Counted from the stretch's first letter, positions 44,167-52,630 are shown. The stretch is 64,000 nucleotides of DNA from Tisiphia sp964030975 (GCF_964030975.1 NZ_CAXIQH010000001.1:682001-746000), one strand, 5' to 3'. Notes: generated by a model from the sequence alone, not told the origin. Made by a program: numbers and translations.

Positions 44167-44445
44167 TTACTCTGTAGGTGGTTGTTCGGCTCCTAGTAGT
44201 GCAAGGTGAATATCAGAGGTATTATCCAAGGTAACAACGGGCGTATCAGGGGTTGGAACGTTCAAATTTGGAATATCCAAATTGTTATTAACAACAGAAA
44301 GTGTATTAGGATTTGGAATATCCAAATTATTAACAACAGGTATGGGACGCAAGCCATTAGTAGCGGCTATCCTTGCACAGGCGGCAAGAAACGCTGCTTG
44401 ACTAACATGATTTGGCAGGGGTAAATTGTTATGGTTATTCCTCAT
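44167..44445 (-). CDS. Small low-complexity protein 2, unknown
   Basis: The 92 aa have an N-terminal helical patch (SQAAFLAACARIAATNG) and then imperfect repeats of about 11 residues (VVNNLDIPNPNTL, VVNNNLDIPNLNV) rich in Asn and Pro. No known domain. The leader (TTAATGGAGATTTATATATG on the minus strand) matches that of the 43569-43796 gene. The pairing suggests two members of one small gene family or two genes under common control. Function not inferred. Confidence 0.5.
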   Translation of the reverse strand: MRNNHNNLPLPNHVSQAAFLAACARIAATNGLRPIPVVNNLDIPNPNTLSVVNNNLDIPNLNVPTPDTPVVTLDNTSDIHLALLGAEQPPTE

Positions 44446-44975
44446 ATATAAATCTCCATTAATGGTTAAAGAAGAATTATATAATATTTATCAAAAAATA
44501 CATAATTAATTCTAGGTTGTGTTGAAACTTTCACACAGCCTAGACTTACAGCAAAAAATAAAAAATTATAAAATAACTACAATTTTTATTGAAAATATGA
44601 TATAGCTAACCTGAGAAGGTTTTAGCCAGATAATGTTTGTCATTCCCGCGTAGGCGAGAATCTAAAATAGAGCCTGAAAAGTTCTGAGATACTATAGATT
44701 CCCGCCGTTGCTACACTGGTATCCTGGTAAAATTTTGACCCAAGGTTTAAGTGGTATAACTCCTAAAGTTCAGGTATAATACCAATACAAACAACTTAAA
44801 AACAGGACTTATGCAGATAATGCAACGTCATTGCGAGGAGCCACTTTAGTGGTGACGAAGCAATCCATTTTTATGTTAACCTTGCGAAAGCAGGTATCTA
44901 GATTCCCGCCGTTGCTAAGAATGACATCTTTTTCGTTTAAATTAGAACAAATACTAAACTATAAAGAGATTTTAA
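44446..44975. other. Repeat-filled spacer before gatB
   Basis: A hairpin at 44514-44545 (CTAGGTTGTGTTGAAA...CACACAGCCTAG) lies upstream of small gene 2. Bases 44590-44710 carry a TATAGCTAACC shell end with a half core (GTCATTCCCGCGTAGGCGAG). Bases 44825-44925 carry CGTCATTGCGAGGAGCCACT and a GCGAAAGCAGGTATCTAGAT core without a proper right arm. I see no gene. Confidence 0.7.
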
Positions 44976-46424
44976 ATGACTTATATTATTGGTAATACAG
45001 GTAAATGGCAATATGTGATAGGTGTGGAGATCCATGCCCAAATTTCTTCAAAATCCAAGCTTTTCTCTGGTAGTTCTACCGAATTCGCTGCTCCTCCCAA
45101 TTCACAAGTATCTTTGATTGATGCAGCAATGCCTGGAATGCTACCAGTATTAAATGAATATTGTGTCCATCAGGCAATTAAGACTGGTCTTGGACTTAAC
45201 GCGACAATTAATCTTAATTCAAGATTTGATCGTAAGAATTACTTTTACCCTGATCTACCTCAGGGCTATCAAATTTCACAATTCTATCATCCAATTGTCC
45301 AAGATGGCTATTTGGATATAGTAACTGAACAGAGAACAACCAAAAGAATCAGAATTAATCGTGTGCATTTAGAACAAGATGCAGGTAAGTCCATCCATGA
45401 TCAATCTCCTCATTATAGCTTCATTGATTTAAACCGCTCTGGTATAGGATTAATGGAGATTGTTACTGAACCAGACCTTGATTCGCCAGAAGATACGGCT
45501 GAGTTTGTTCGTAAACTCAGAACTTTGTTGAGGTATATAGGAAGTTGTGATGGTGATATGGAAAAAGGATCATTACGTTGCGATGCTAATGTTTCAGTCA
45601 GGCTTCCTGGGAATCCACTTGGTACAAGGTGTGAGATCAAGAATATCAATTCGATTCGTAATATTATGCGAGCAATAGAGTTTGAAGCAAATAGGCAAGT
45701 AAATTTAATTGAAGATGGTCAGACAATAATCCAGGAGACTAGATTATTTGATGCTGATACTGGTGAAACCAGGACGATGCGTCTAAAAGAAGAAGCTCAT
45801 GATTATCGATACTTTCCTGATCCAGATTTATTGCCAATAGTTCTATCTGAGGAGCTAATAGAACAATTAGCTCGAGATTTGCCAGAACTACCGGATGCAA
45901 AAATTCAAAGATATATGACAGAATATAGTTTAAATGCGTATGATGCTGAGGTTTTGGTAATTGATGAACAAGTAGCAGGTTATTTCGAGGCAGCAGTTAG
46001 CTTATGCAATCCCAAAATACTTGCTAATTGGATTATTAGTGAGTTATTTGGTCAGCTTAATAAAAATTCCATTAGCTTAAGTGAGTGTAAAATTACCCCA
46101 GAAATGCTTGCTCAAATGGTGAAACTAATAGAAGATGGGGTGATTTCAGGAAAGATTGCCAAAGTAGTTTTCGAAACTATGTTTGAAACTGGACAAGAGC
46201 CGGAAAAAATTATTAAAGAAAAAGACTTAGTGCAAGTGTCAGATAGTGGTATACTAACTGCTATAATTGACGGAGTGTTGTCAGAAAACCCTGACTCTGT
46301 TGCTGCCTATAGAAGCGGTAAGGATAAGTTATTTGGTTTTTTCGTTGGACAAGTAATGAAAAAAACTGAAGGCAAAGCCAATCCTAACCTAGTGAATGAT
46401 TTATTAAAGGAGAAATTACAATAA
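44976..46424 (+). CDS. gatB: Aspartyl/glutamyl-tRNA amidotransferase subunit B
   Basis: Kinase/tRNA-binding subunit of GatCAB, which converts misacylated Glu-tRNA(Gln) or Asp-tRNA(Asn) to the amidated forms. The 482 aa show VIGVEIHAQISSKSKLFSGSS, the GatB signature YFYPDLPQGYQISQFYHPI, VHLEQDAGKSIHD, FIDLNRSGIGLMEIVTEPD and LRCDANVSVR. The YqeY-like C-terminal domain ends GKANPNLVNDLLKEKL. gatC and gatA are not in this window. The stop overlaps the proposed tsaD start by one base. Confidence 0.98.
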   Translation: MTYIIGNTGKWQYVIGVEIHAQISSKSKLFSGSSTEFAAPPNSQVSLIDAAMPGMLPVLNEYCVHQAIKTGLGLNATINLNSRFDRKNYFYPDLPQGYQISQFYHPIVQDGYLDIVTEQRTTKRIRINRVHLEQDAGKSIHDQSPHYSFIDLNRSGIGLMEIVTEPDLDSPEDTAEFVRKLRTLLRYIGSCDGDMEKGSLRCDANVSVRLPGNPLGTRCEIKNINSIRNIMRAIEFEANRQVNLIEDGQTIIQETRLFDADTGETRTMRLKEEAHDYRYFPDPDLLPIVLSEELIEQLARDLPELPDAKIQRYMTEYSLNAYDAEVLVIDEQVAGYFEAAVSLCNPKILANWIISELFGQLNKNSISLSECKITPEMLAQMVKLIEDGVISGKIAKVVFETMFETGQEPEKIIKEKDLVQVSDSGILTAIIDGVLSENPDSVAAYRSGKDKLFGFFVGQVMKKTEGKANPNLVNDLLKEKLQ

Positions 46425-47455
46425 TTAAAATATTAGGTATTGAATCAAGTTGTGATGATACTGGCGTAGCAATAGTTAGCTCAGATAAAGAAATTTTATC
46501 GAATATTGTTATTTCCCAACACCAAGAACATAAGGCTTTTCAAGGAGTGGTGCCAGAAATCGCTGCTAGATCGCATTTGCAAAATTTAGAAAAAGCAGTT
46601 AGATATGTTTTGGATGAAAGTCATCTTGAATTATCCAATATAGACGGAATCGCAGCTACTTCTGGTCCTGGCTTGATAGGTGGGGTGATAGTTGGTTCAA
46701 TGTTTGGCAGAGTAGTTGCTAGTGTCTTAAAGAAGCCTTTTATTGCAGTTAACCATTTAGAGGGGCATTTACTCACTGCTAGATTAACCAATAAGGCTGA
46801 ATATCCTTATTTATTTCTATTAGTTTCAGGGGGGCATTGTCAATTTGTTGCTGTCCAAGCGTTGGGTAAATATAAAATTTTAGGACAAACTATCGATGAC
46901 TCGGTGGGAGAATGTTTTGATAAAGTGGCAAAAATGCTGAATTTACCTTTTCCTGGGGGCGTAGAAATTGAGAGAAGAGCAAAATTTGGTAATCCATCTA
47001 AGTATATTTTGCCAAAACCCATTATTCATCAAGCTGGTTGTGATATGTCGTTTTCAGGTTTAAAGACGGCAGTACGTATATTAATATCCAAGTTACAGCC
47101 TATAGGTGAACAGGAAATTAATGATATAGCTGCCAGCTTTCAATATGTAGTTGGAGAAATCTTGTCAATAAAAATGCTTAATAGTTTTGCAATGTACGAG
47201 GAATTTATTGGTAAGTCGGCATTACCACAAAAAACCTGCGTACTTGCTGGTGGAGTTGCCGCTAATACTTATTTGAAAATTATACTTAAGCATCAAGCAG
47301 AAAAGCAAGGCTATGTACTTTTAGTGCCGCCAGCACATTTATGTACTGATAATGCTGCTATGATCGCTTATGCTGGGCTAGAACGTTTGCAAAATAATCT
47401 TACTAACTCATTCAATTTCTGCCCTAGAGCAAAATGGAGCTTAGAGGATTTATAG
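46424..47455 (+). CDS. tsaD: tRNA N6-adenosine threonylcarbamoyltransferase with ATT start
   Basis: Catalytic subunit for t6A37 formation on ANN-decoding tRNAs, essential in most bacteria. The frame is open from 46424, where ATT stands in the position of the expected ATG: translation reads (M)KILGIESSCDDTGVAIVS, the canonical TsaD N-terminus. AAAGGAG at 46406-46412 lies 11 bases upstream. The first ATG (46547) would delete 41 residues including the ATP-binding ESSCDDT loop. From ATT the product is 343 aa, and the metal ligands HLEGH fall at residues 111 and 115, the E. coli numbering. GGVAANTYL and the CTDNAAMIAYAG end are intact. Confidence 0.88.
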   Translation: MKILGIESSCDDTGVAIVSSDKEILSNIVISQHQEHKAFQGVVPEIAARSHLQNLEKAVRYVLDESHLELSNIDGIAATSGPGLIGGVIVGSMFGRVVASVLKKPFIAVNHLEGHLLTARLTNKAEYPYLFLLVSGGHCQFVAVQALGKYKILGQTIDDSVGECFDKVAKMLNLPFPGGVEIERRAKFGNPSKYILPKPIIHQAGCDMSFSGLKTAVRILISKLQPIGEQEINDIAASFQYVVGEILSIKMLNSFAMYEEFIGKSALPQKTCVLAGGVAANTYLKIILKHQAEKQGYVLLVPPAHLCTDNAAMIAYAGLERLQNNLTNSFNFCPRAKWSLEDL

Positions 47456-47940
47456 CTAATCGGGGCTAACATTACACTAAATTCACAAACGTTATTGCGA
47501 GGAGGCATGAAGCTGACGAAGCAATCCATTTTTGTGTCATACCTGCACTCCCTTCATTCTTAGCAACGGCGGGAATCTAAGATCCCGCACTGAAGCAGGG
47601 ATGACATTATAGTTATGCCCATAGGATTAGGTGATAAAAACATAACGATTGTAAGTTGTCATTCCCACATAGGCAGGAATCTAGATACCTGCTTTCGCAA
47701 GGTTAACACAAAGTTTGTGTCACCTAATTCAATAGGTTTCACTATAATATTAAGCAAGGATGACACAAAACAGGATTGCTTCGTCGACCTACGCTTTTCC
47801 TTGCAATGATGGAGTAATGCTAATGGGGTTATATTAAAATTTCTGGGCAGAAATTAGTTGTGCTTACTATATTATTTACTATAATGAACTATTTGAAGCT
47901 TTATCTTAAAGGGCGGATATTACGTAGATTAAGGAGGATT
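47456..47940. other. Nested palindromic block after tsaD
   Basis: The outer ends TATAGCTAATCGGGGCTAAC (from 47453) and GTAATGCTAATGGGGTTATA (to 47836) enclose a GTTATTGCGAGGAGGC...CTTCGTCGACCTACG...CCTTGCAATGATGG palindrome. Inside that are a half core (47538-47605) and a complete shell-A element at 47610-47744. This is one family inserted inside another. The ribosome binding site AAGGAGG of the next gene is at its right edge. Confidence 0.8.
47610..47744. repeat. 135-bp TA-flanked palindromic element (shell A), copy 5
   Basis: Starts TAGTTATGCCCATAGGATTA and ends CAATAGGTTTCACTA, flanked by TA at 47608-47609 and 47745-47746. It lies inside the larger TAGCTAA-type palindrome. Confidence 0.85.
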
Positions 47941-48564
47941 ATGTATAGAATTAACTTTATTATTATAATCTTATCTTTCATGCTTACAGGTTGTTTTCCG
48001 GCTATTTTTACTGCAGCAACTAGTTCTACTATCGCGGCTGCAAAAGATCAATCAATTGCAGAAACAATTGATGACGTGAAAATATCGACAAAGATCAAAG
48101 CTTCTTTTATAAAAAATAATTTCAGAGAATTATATACTAAGATTAAGGTTGAGGTAGAACAGGGGAGGGTGCTACTGACTGGAATCATAGACAAAAAAGA
48201 AGATGCATTAAAAGCTGTAGAACTTGTCTGGGATGAAAAAGGGGTTCATGAAGTTATTAATGAATTGATAATAGATAAAAAAAGTGATCATTTTGACTTA
48301 GTGCAATATACTAAAGATGCTATGATTACTAGTCAAATTAAGACTAGGACTTTTGTTAACCGAGATATAAAATGGGTAAATTACACTATTGTTACAGTTA
48401 ATAATATAGTATATATATTTGGTTTAGCAAGGTCTGAGGAAGAGTTAGAAATGGTCACTTCTATTGCTTCCCAAATCAATGGTGTAGAAAGAGTTGTCTG
48501 TCACGTTAAAATAAAGGAAACTGAAAAGATTGATAATAATGATGTAAATGAAAGTGAAATTTAG
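47941..48564 (+). CDS. BON-domain lipoprotein (DolP/OsmY-like)
   Basis: I use ATG at 47941 (207 aa), because AAGGAGG lies 4 bases upstream and the signal peptide starts there (MYRINFIIIILSFMLTGC, lipobox LTGC). An upstream frame to 47860 adds a basic stretch and is unlikely. After a short Ala/Ser linker come two BON domains, near residues 45-110 (ISTKIKASFIKNNF ... VLLTGIIDKKEDALKAV) and 115-190 (MITSQIKTRTFVNRDIKWVNYTIVTVNNIVYIFGLARSEEEL). Such proteins bind phospholipid and maintain outer-membrane integrity. The 3' end overlaps the RlpA gene by 17 bases. Confidence 0.9.
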   Translation: MYRINFIIIILSFMLTGCFPAIFTAATSSTIAAAKDQSIAETIDDVKISTKIKASFIKNNFRELYTKIKVEVEQGRVLLTGIIDKKEDALKAVELVWDEKGVHEVINELIIDKKSDHFDLVQYTKDAMITSQIKTRTFVNRDIKWVNYTIVTVNNIVYIFGLARSEEELEMVTSIASQINGVERVVCHVKIKETEKIDNNDVNESEI

Positions 48565-49189
48565 ACCTATTCTTTTGTTGCTAGTTTATTGTATAGGACT
48601 TAGTGGTTGTTTTACTTCCCCAAAGACTAGGCTATATAGCAAATTATCACAGGAAGATCCTAAAAATGTTCATTATAAGGGACATTATAAGATAGGCAAA
48701 AAATATACTATCAAAGGTAAAACTTATAAGCCTAAGGAAGATGTTAATTGTAACCAAGTAGGTATGGCATCTTGGTATGGTTCCAAGCATAATTTTCATG
48801 GAAAGAAAACAGCAAATGGTGATACCTATAATAAACATATGTTAAGTGCAGCTCATCGTAGTTTACCGTTGCCTAGCTTGGTCAAAGTTACTAACTTAAG
48901 TAATAATAAATCCTTGATTCTTATGGTTAATGATCGTGGGCCTTTTAAAAAAAACCGTATTATAGATGTTTCAGAAAAATCTGCTGAAATTTTGGGATTT
49001 AAAAGACGTGGTATAGCAAAGGTTAGAGTGCAATATATGCCTAAGGAGACTAAAGAATTTTTGAGTAATATTGCTTTGAGACCTAAGGAAAATTGTATTG
49101 CACAAAAAAAAGTAGCTAATCCTAAATGTAGCATTAATTGTCATATAAAATTAGTAAATTTAAAACATAAATTGGCAGTTAATCCTTGA
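48548..49189 (+). CDS. rlpA: RlpA-like septal-ring lipoprotein (DPBB domain)
   Basis: A 213-aa lipoprotein (signal peptide ending LSGC) with a double-psi beta-barrel. It reads GMASWYGSKHNFHGKKTANGDTYNKHMLSAAHRSLPLPSLVKVTNL, followed by LMVNDRGPFKKNRIIDVSEKSAEILGF with the catalytic Asp in NDRGPF. In Pseudomonas RlpA is a lytic transglycosylase acting on stem-peptide-free glycan at division. The C-terminal SPOR domain of E. coli RlpA is absent and replaced by a short Cys-containing basic tail. It overlaps the BON lipoprotein gene, forming a two-gene envelope operon. Confidence 0.93.
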   Translation: MKVKFRPILLLLVYCIGLSGCFTSPKTRLYSKLSQEDPKNVHYKGHYKIGKKYTIKGKTYKPKEDVNCNQVGMASWYGSKHNFHGKKTANGDTYNKHMLSAAHRSLPLPSLVKVTNLSNNKSLILMVNDRGPFKKNRIIDVSEKSAEILGFKRRGIAKVRVQYMPKETKEFLSNIALRPKENCIAQKKVANPKCSINCHIKLVNLKHKLAVNP

Positions 49190-49225
49190 TAATTTAAGGG
49201 CTTGAGGTTGGGGCGACACTAACAA

Positions 49226-49366
49226 GGCAGGGCAGTTTAAAAGTTGCAGGAAAATAACCAACGTCATTGCGAGACCACATGAGTGGTCGTAGCAATCCAT
49301 TTTTGATTACTTTTTTGGATTGCTTCGTCGCTACTAAAGTAGCTCCTTGCAATGACGTTGATAAAT
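49226..49366. repeat. Palindromic element with one MITE-type end
   Basis: GGCAGGGCAGTTTAAAAGTT at the left matches the terminal sequence of the 235-bp MITE. The interior is a CGTCATTGCGAGACCACATG...GGATTGCTTCGTCGC...GCTCCTTGCAATGACG palindrome. The right MITE end is missing, so this is a truncated copy upstream of pdhA. Confidence 0.8.
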
Positions 49367-49391
49367 AGTTGAGAATATAGAGGAGTTATAG

Positions 49392-50369
49392 ATGATTGTT
49401 CCCGGGAAATATAAACTAAATAGTGTTCAATATCTCAAGTCTTATAGAAAGATATTGTTACTTAGAAGATTTGAAGAAAAATGTGGACAGTTATATGGTA
49501 TGGGTCTAATAGGTGGGTTTTGTCACTTATATATTGGACAGGAAGCGATAATTACTGGTATAGATTTAGTAAAACAGATTGGTGATAATACTATTACCAG
49601 CTATAGGGATCATGCCCATATTATTTCGGCAGGAACTGAAGCAAAATATGTATTGGCAGAACTAATGGGTAAGGAGACTGGTTGTTCGAAAGGCAAGGGT
49701 GGCTCAATGCATATGTTTGACGTAGAAAACAAATTTTATGGTGGGCATGGTGTTGTAGGAGCTCAAGTACCTATAGGTACTGGACTGGCTTTTGCTGAAA
49801 AATATCGAAATACTAATAATGTGTGTTTTACTTTTTTAGGAGATGGGGCAGTTAATCAGGGGCAAGTATATGAAGCTTTTAATATGGCTGCATTATGGAA
49901 TTTACCGATAGTTTATATTATTGAAAATAATCAATATTCTATGGGTACTTCAGTAGCCCGTTCTACCTTTATGACTGACCTTTACAAGAAAGGAGAATCA
50001 TGTGGTATTACCGGATTTAGAGTAAATGCTATGTCGCTAGAGTCAGTATATGATTATGCTCGGCAGGCTACAGAGTTTACAAGAAATGGTGGCGGACCAA
50101 TAATATTAGAAATGGATAGTTACCGTTATAGAGGACACTCAATGTCTGATCCAGCTAAATATCGTAGTAAAGAAGAAGTGGAGATGTATAAAGAACAAGA
50201 TACTTTATCGCAAGTAAAAGAGATAATCCTAGACCATAAATATGCTAGTGAAGAGCAGTTGAAGGAAATTGACAAAGAAGTCAAAGATATTATTGCAGAA
50301 GCAGTTGAATTTTCAGAGAACTCAAGCCTACCGGACAAGAGAGAACTATATACTAATATTTACGTTTAA
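49392..50369 (+). CDS. pdhA: Pyruvate dehydrogenase E1 component, alpha subunit
   Basis: Thiamine-diphosphate subunit of the pyruvate dehydrogenase complex. The 325 aa begin YLKSYRKILLLRRFEEKCGQLYGMGLIGGFCHLYIGQEA. They contain SYRDHAHIISAG, KGKGGSMHMFD, the ThDP motif GDGAVNQGQVYEAFNMAALWNLPIVYIIENN and the phosphorylation-loop-like YRYRGHSMSDPAKYRS. Converts host-derived or glycolytic pyruvate to acetyl-CoA for the TCA cycle. The stop overlaps the pdhB ATG by one base. Confidence 0.96.
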   Translation: MIVPGKYKLNSVQYLKSYRKILLLRRFEEKCGQLYGMGLIGGFCHLYIGQEAIITGIDLVKQIGDNTITSYRDHAHIISAGTEAKYVLAELMGKETGCSKGKGGSMHMFDVENKFYGGHGVVGAQVPIGTGLAFAEKYRNTNNVCFTFLGDGAVNQGQVYEAFNMAALWNLPIVYIIENNQYSMGTSVARSTFMTDLYKKGESCGITGFRVNAMSLESVYDYARQATEFTRNGGGPIILEMDSYRYRGHSMSDPAKYRSKEEVEMYKEQDTLSQVKEIILDHKYASEEQLKEIDKEVKDIIAEAVEFSENSSLPDKRELYTNIYV

Positions 50370-51358
50370 TGAGTAGGAAGATGTTACAAATAACGGTACG
50401 GGAAGCTTTGCGTCAGGCAATGCAAGAAGAAATGTTGAAAGATGATAGTATCTTTATTATAGGAGAGGAAGTTGCTGAGTACCAGGGAGCATATAAGGTA
50501 ACCCAAGGATTGTTAGATCAGTTTGGTGCAAAAAGAGTAATTGATACGCCAATAACAGAACATGGCTTTACTGGGGTAGCTATTGGGGCGGCTTTTTCGG
50601 GGTTACGTCCGATTGTTGAATTTATGACATTTAATTTTGCCATGCAAGCAATGGATCAAATAGTTAACTCTGCAGCTAAGACCCATTATATGTCTGGTGG
50701 AACCATTAAATGTCCGATAGTATTCCGTGGACCAAATGGGGCAGCAAGTCGAGTTGCAGCTCAACATAGCCAAAATTATGCAGCTTGTTATAGTCATATT
50801 CCGGGGTTAAAGGTAGTAGCTCCCTATAGTGCGGAAGATCACAAAGGGCTGTTAATGACTGCTATTCGTGATGACAATCCAGTGATTTTTCTAGAGAATG
50901 AAATTCTCTATGGTCATAGTTTTGAGGTTCCAGAAATAATTGAGCCTATTCCTTTCGGGCAAGCTAAGAAACTTACTGAGGGTGATGATGTCACTATAGT
51001 AACATTTTCCTTACAAGTTAAGTTGGCTTTAGATGCGGCAAATAGTTTACAGGATAATGGCATTAACTGTGAGGTAATTGACCTTAGAACGATTAAGCCT
51101 TTGGATATAGAAACTATATTGCAATCAGTCAAAAAGACTAATCGGTTAGTTGTTATAGAAGAAGGCTGGTTTTTTGCAGGGGTTGGGGCAACTATAGCTA
51201 GTATGGTAATGAGTCAGGCATTTGATTATTTAGATGCTCCTATAGAAATTATCTCGGGTAAGGATGTTCCCCTACCATATGCTGTTAATTTAGAGAAACT
51301 AGCCTTACCAACTATTGAAGACGTTATTAATGCTGTGAAGAAAGTGTGTTATGTTTAA
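50369..51358 (+). CDS. pdhB: Pyruvate dehydrogenase E1 component, beta subunit
   Basis: Partner of PdhA in the heterotetrameric E1. The 329 aa begin ITVREALRQAMQEEMLKDDSIFIIGEEVAEYQGAYKVTQGL and include VIDTPITEHGFTGVAIGAAFSGLRPIVEFMTFNFAMQAMDQIVNSAAKTHYMSGG. The C-terminal transketolase domain reads VVIEEGWFFAGVGATI ... DVPLPYAVNLEKLALP. There is no N-terminal lipoyl domain. E2 (pdhC) is not in the window; a large palindrome follows 16 bases after the stop and may end the transcript. Confidence 0.97.
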   Translation: MSRKMLQITVREALRQAMQEEMLKDDSIFIIGEEVAEYQGAYKVTQGLLDQFGAKRVIDTPITEHGFTGVAIGAAFSGLRPIVEFMTFNFAMQAMDQIVNSAAKTHYMSGGTIKCPIVFRGPNGAASRVAAQHSQNYAACYSHIPGLKVVAPYSAEDHKGLLMTAIRDDNPVIFLENEILYGHSFEVPEIIEPIPFGQAKKLTEGDDVTIVTFSLQVKLALDAANSLQDNGINCEVIDLRTIKPLDIETILQSVKKTNRLVVIEEGWFFAGVGATIASMVMSQAFDYLDAPIEIISGKDVPLPYAVNLEKLALPTIEDVINAVKKVCYV

Positions 51359-51374
51359 TAGACTTACCTAGGTT

Positions 51375-51536
51375 CTGTTGACAAAATTTAAATTATTCTA
51401 TTTTGACTCTTTATTAGCTGCAAATTATAAGATTTTTTTGAAATAGGAATAACTATTCCTGCAAAAATCTTATTAATTTTCGCTTAAAAATACTCAAAAT
51501 ATAAACAATTTAAATTTTGTCAACAGCAATAATTTT
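51375..51536. repeat. 162-bp palindrome with CTGTTGACAAAATTTAAATT arms
   Basis: The 20-bp arms are exactly inverted (right arm AATTTAAATTTTGTCAACAG). The centre (TTGAAATAGGAATAACTATT ... CTCAAAATATAA) matches the centre of the 5057-5226 palindrome, whose arms are unrelated. It sits just after pdhB. The preceding bases AATAGACTTACCTAGG also occur near 8210 and near 1660. Confidence 0.85.
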
Positions 51537-51742
51537 GGCATTTTTAGGCATAATTACTATAAACCTCTAAATCATCATAATAGATATATAACACGTATAT
51601 TTATATATTAGTGTTTTTATTATTCATAGTAGATATTATAAAACGACCATTTTATGATATACATTTTTAATGTTTTATGCCAAAAAATGACAGGGGAATT
51701 GATAATCTTTACTCTTTGCCTAAATTTACTTAAAGCCAAGTA

Positions 51743-51878
51743 TAGTGAAACCTATTGAATTAGGTGATACAAACTTTGTGTCATACCTGCGAAAGCAGGT
51801 ATCTAGATTCCCGCCTTCGCGGGAATGACAACTTACAATCGTTATGTTCTTTATCACCTAATCCTATGAGCATAACTA
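51743..51878. repeat. 136-bp TA-flanked palindromic element (shell A), copy 6
   Basis: Nearly identical to copy 4; TA at 51741-51742 and 51879-51880. The rest of the gene-free stretch 51359-52048 is AT-rich, with no gene that I can support. Confidence 0.88.
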
Positions 51879-52020
51879 TAAAGGTAAAAAATGATAAGAA
51901 GTTTTTGGATTGAATATCTAGCCGGCTCAAATTAAAGCAAACCACATTGAATTTTGAAAGTCATTTTAATTTGAGTAGGTCGTTCATTTTCTTGTTTATA
52001 ATTATTATTAATTGTATATT

Positions 52021-52028
52021 ATGTACAT
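52021..52028. promoter_or_regulatory. Possible YefM operator
   Basis: The palindrome ATGTACAT lies 21 bases before the antitoxin start and overlaps a TATAAT-like -10 (ATTATAAT, about 52030-52036). A half site GTACAT recurs at 52053-52058. YefM of E. coli recognises TGTACA hexamers upstream of its own gene, so autoregulation is plausible. Confidence 0.4.
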
Positions 52029-52048
52029 TATTATAATAAAAAGACATT

Positions 52049-52300
52049 ATGCGTACATACAGCACGAATGAGGCAAGAAATAAATTTGCTGAAATAATTG
52101 ATATTGCACGAAGAGAACCGGTTGCTATAGCAAAACATGGAAGAGTAGTATCAATAATACTAGCTAAAGAAGATTATGAACATTATCAAGAAATAGAAGA
52201 GCAATATTGGATGAACTATAAAACTGTTCCAGCTGAAGACTGTACAGAACAAGTAAATGCTAGAATAGAAAAACTTGAGCAAAAATTATTACATACTTAA
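52049..52300 (+). CDS. yefM: Type II antitoxin, Phd/YefM family
   Basis: The 83 aa start with the Phd/YefM DNA-binding fold RTYSTNEARNKFAEIIDIARREPVAIAKHGRVVSIILAKEDYEHYQEIEE. The C-terminus, rich in Glu and Lys, should wrap the toxin. YefM neutralises YoeB and represses the operon. The toxin gene starts one base after the stop, the usual coupling. Confidence 0.92.
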   Translation: MRTYSTNEARNKFAEIIDIARREPVAIAKHGRVVSIILAKEDYEHYQEIEEQYWMNYKTVPAEDCTEQVNARIEKLEQKLLHT

Positions 52301-52301
52301 A

Positions 52302-52589
52302 ATGTATCAGATAATTTGGCAAGATGAAGCAAAAACGGATTTTAGTTTTTGGATAAAAAGCGATAAACTAATTATAAAACGTATAGAATCATTAATAGAA
52401 AGTATAACCAATACTCCAGAATTTGGTATAGGTAAACCTGAGAAGCTAAAACATAAATTTTCAGGATATTGGTCAAGACGCATTAACTTAGAACATCGCT
52501 TAATTTATAAAATACTCCATGACAAAAAACAAGTGTGGATACTGAGCTGCAAAGGACATTACAACCTAAATTTGAAAACTAAGTTATAA
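52302..52589 (+). CDS. yoeB: YoeB/Txe-type mRNA interferase toxin
   Basis: RelE-superfamily ribosome-dependent endoribonuclease. I choose ATG at 52302 (95 aa), which begins MYQIIWQDEAKTDFSFW; an upstream start overlapping the antitoxin adds nine residues. The catalytic set is visible: E47 in GIGKPEKLK, R66 in the RRINLEHRLIYKI block and H86-Y87 in SCKGHYN. The toxin therefore looks active. Its last eight codons run into the left arm of a perfect 25-bp inverted repeat. Confidence 0.93.
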   Translation: MYQIIWQDEAKTDFSFWIKSDKLIIKRIESLIESITNTPEFGIGKPEKLKHKFSGYWSRRINLEHRLIYKILHDKKQVWILSCKGHYNLNLKTKL

Positions 52590-52630
52590 CAAAATTCTAC
52601 GAATGTTTGTTATAACTTAGTTTTCAAATT
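52569..52630. repeat. Perfect 25-bp inverted repeat at the yoeB 3' end
   Basis: AATTTGAAAACTAAGTTATA... (52569-52593) and its exact reverse complement (52606-52630) are separated by 12 bases. The left arm encodes the YoeB C-terminus and stop. It has no T tract, so it is not a classical terminator; the hairpin may protect the mRNA end or be a separate small repeat. Confidence 0.85.

Noticed and set aside
46547..47455. tsaD starting at ATG 46547
   Set aside because: It would remove the conserved N-terminal ATPase loop; the frame is open and conserved back to ATT at 46424.
47860..47940. Upstream extension of the BON lipoprotein
   Set aside because: It places 27 basic residues before a complete lipoprotein signal peptide, while AAGGAGG and ATG at 47941 give a normal start.
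51375..51536. Palindrome after pdhB as a classical terminator
   Set aside because: The arms are AT-rich, over 160 bp overall, lack a T tract and share a centre with another mobile palindrome.
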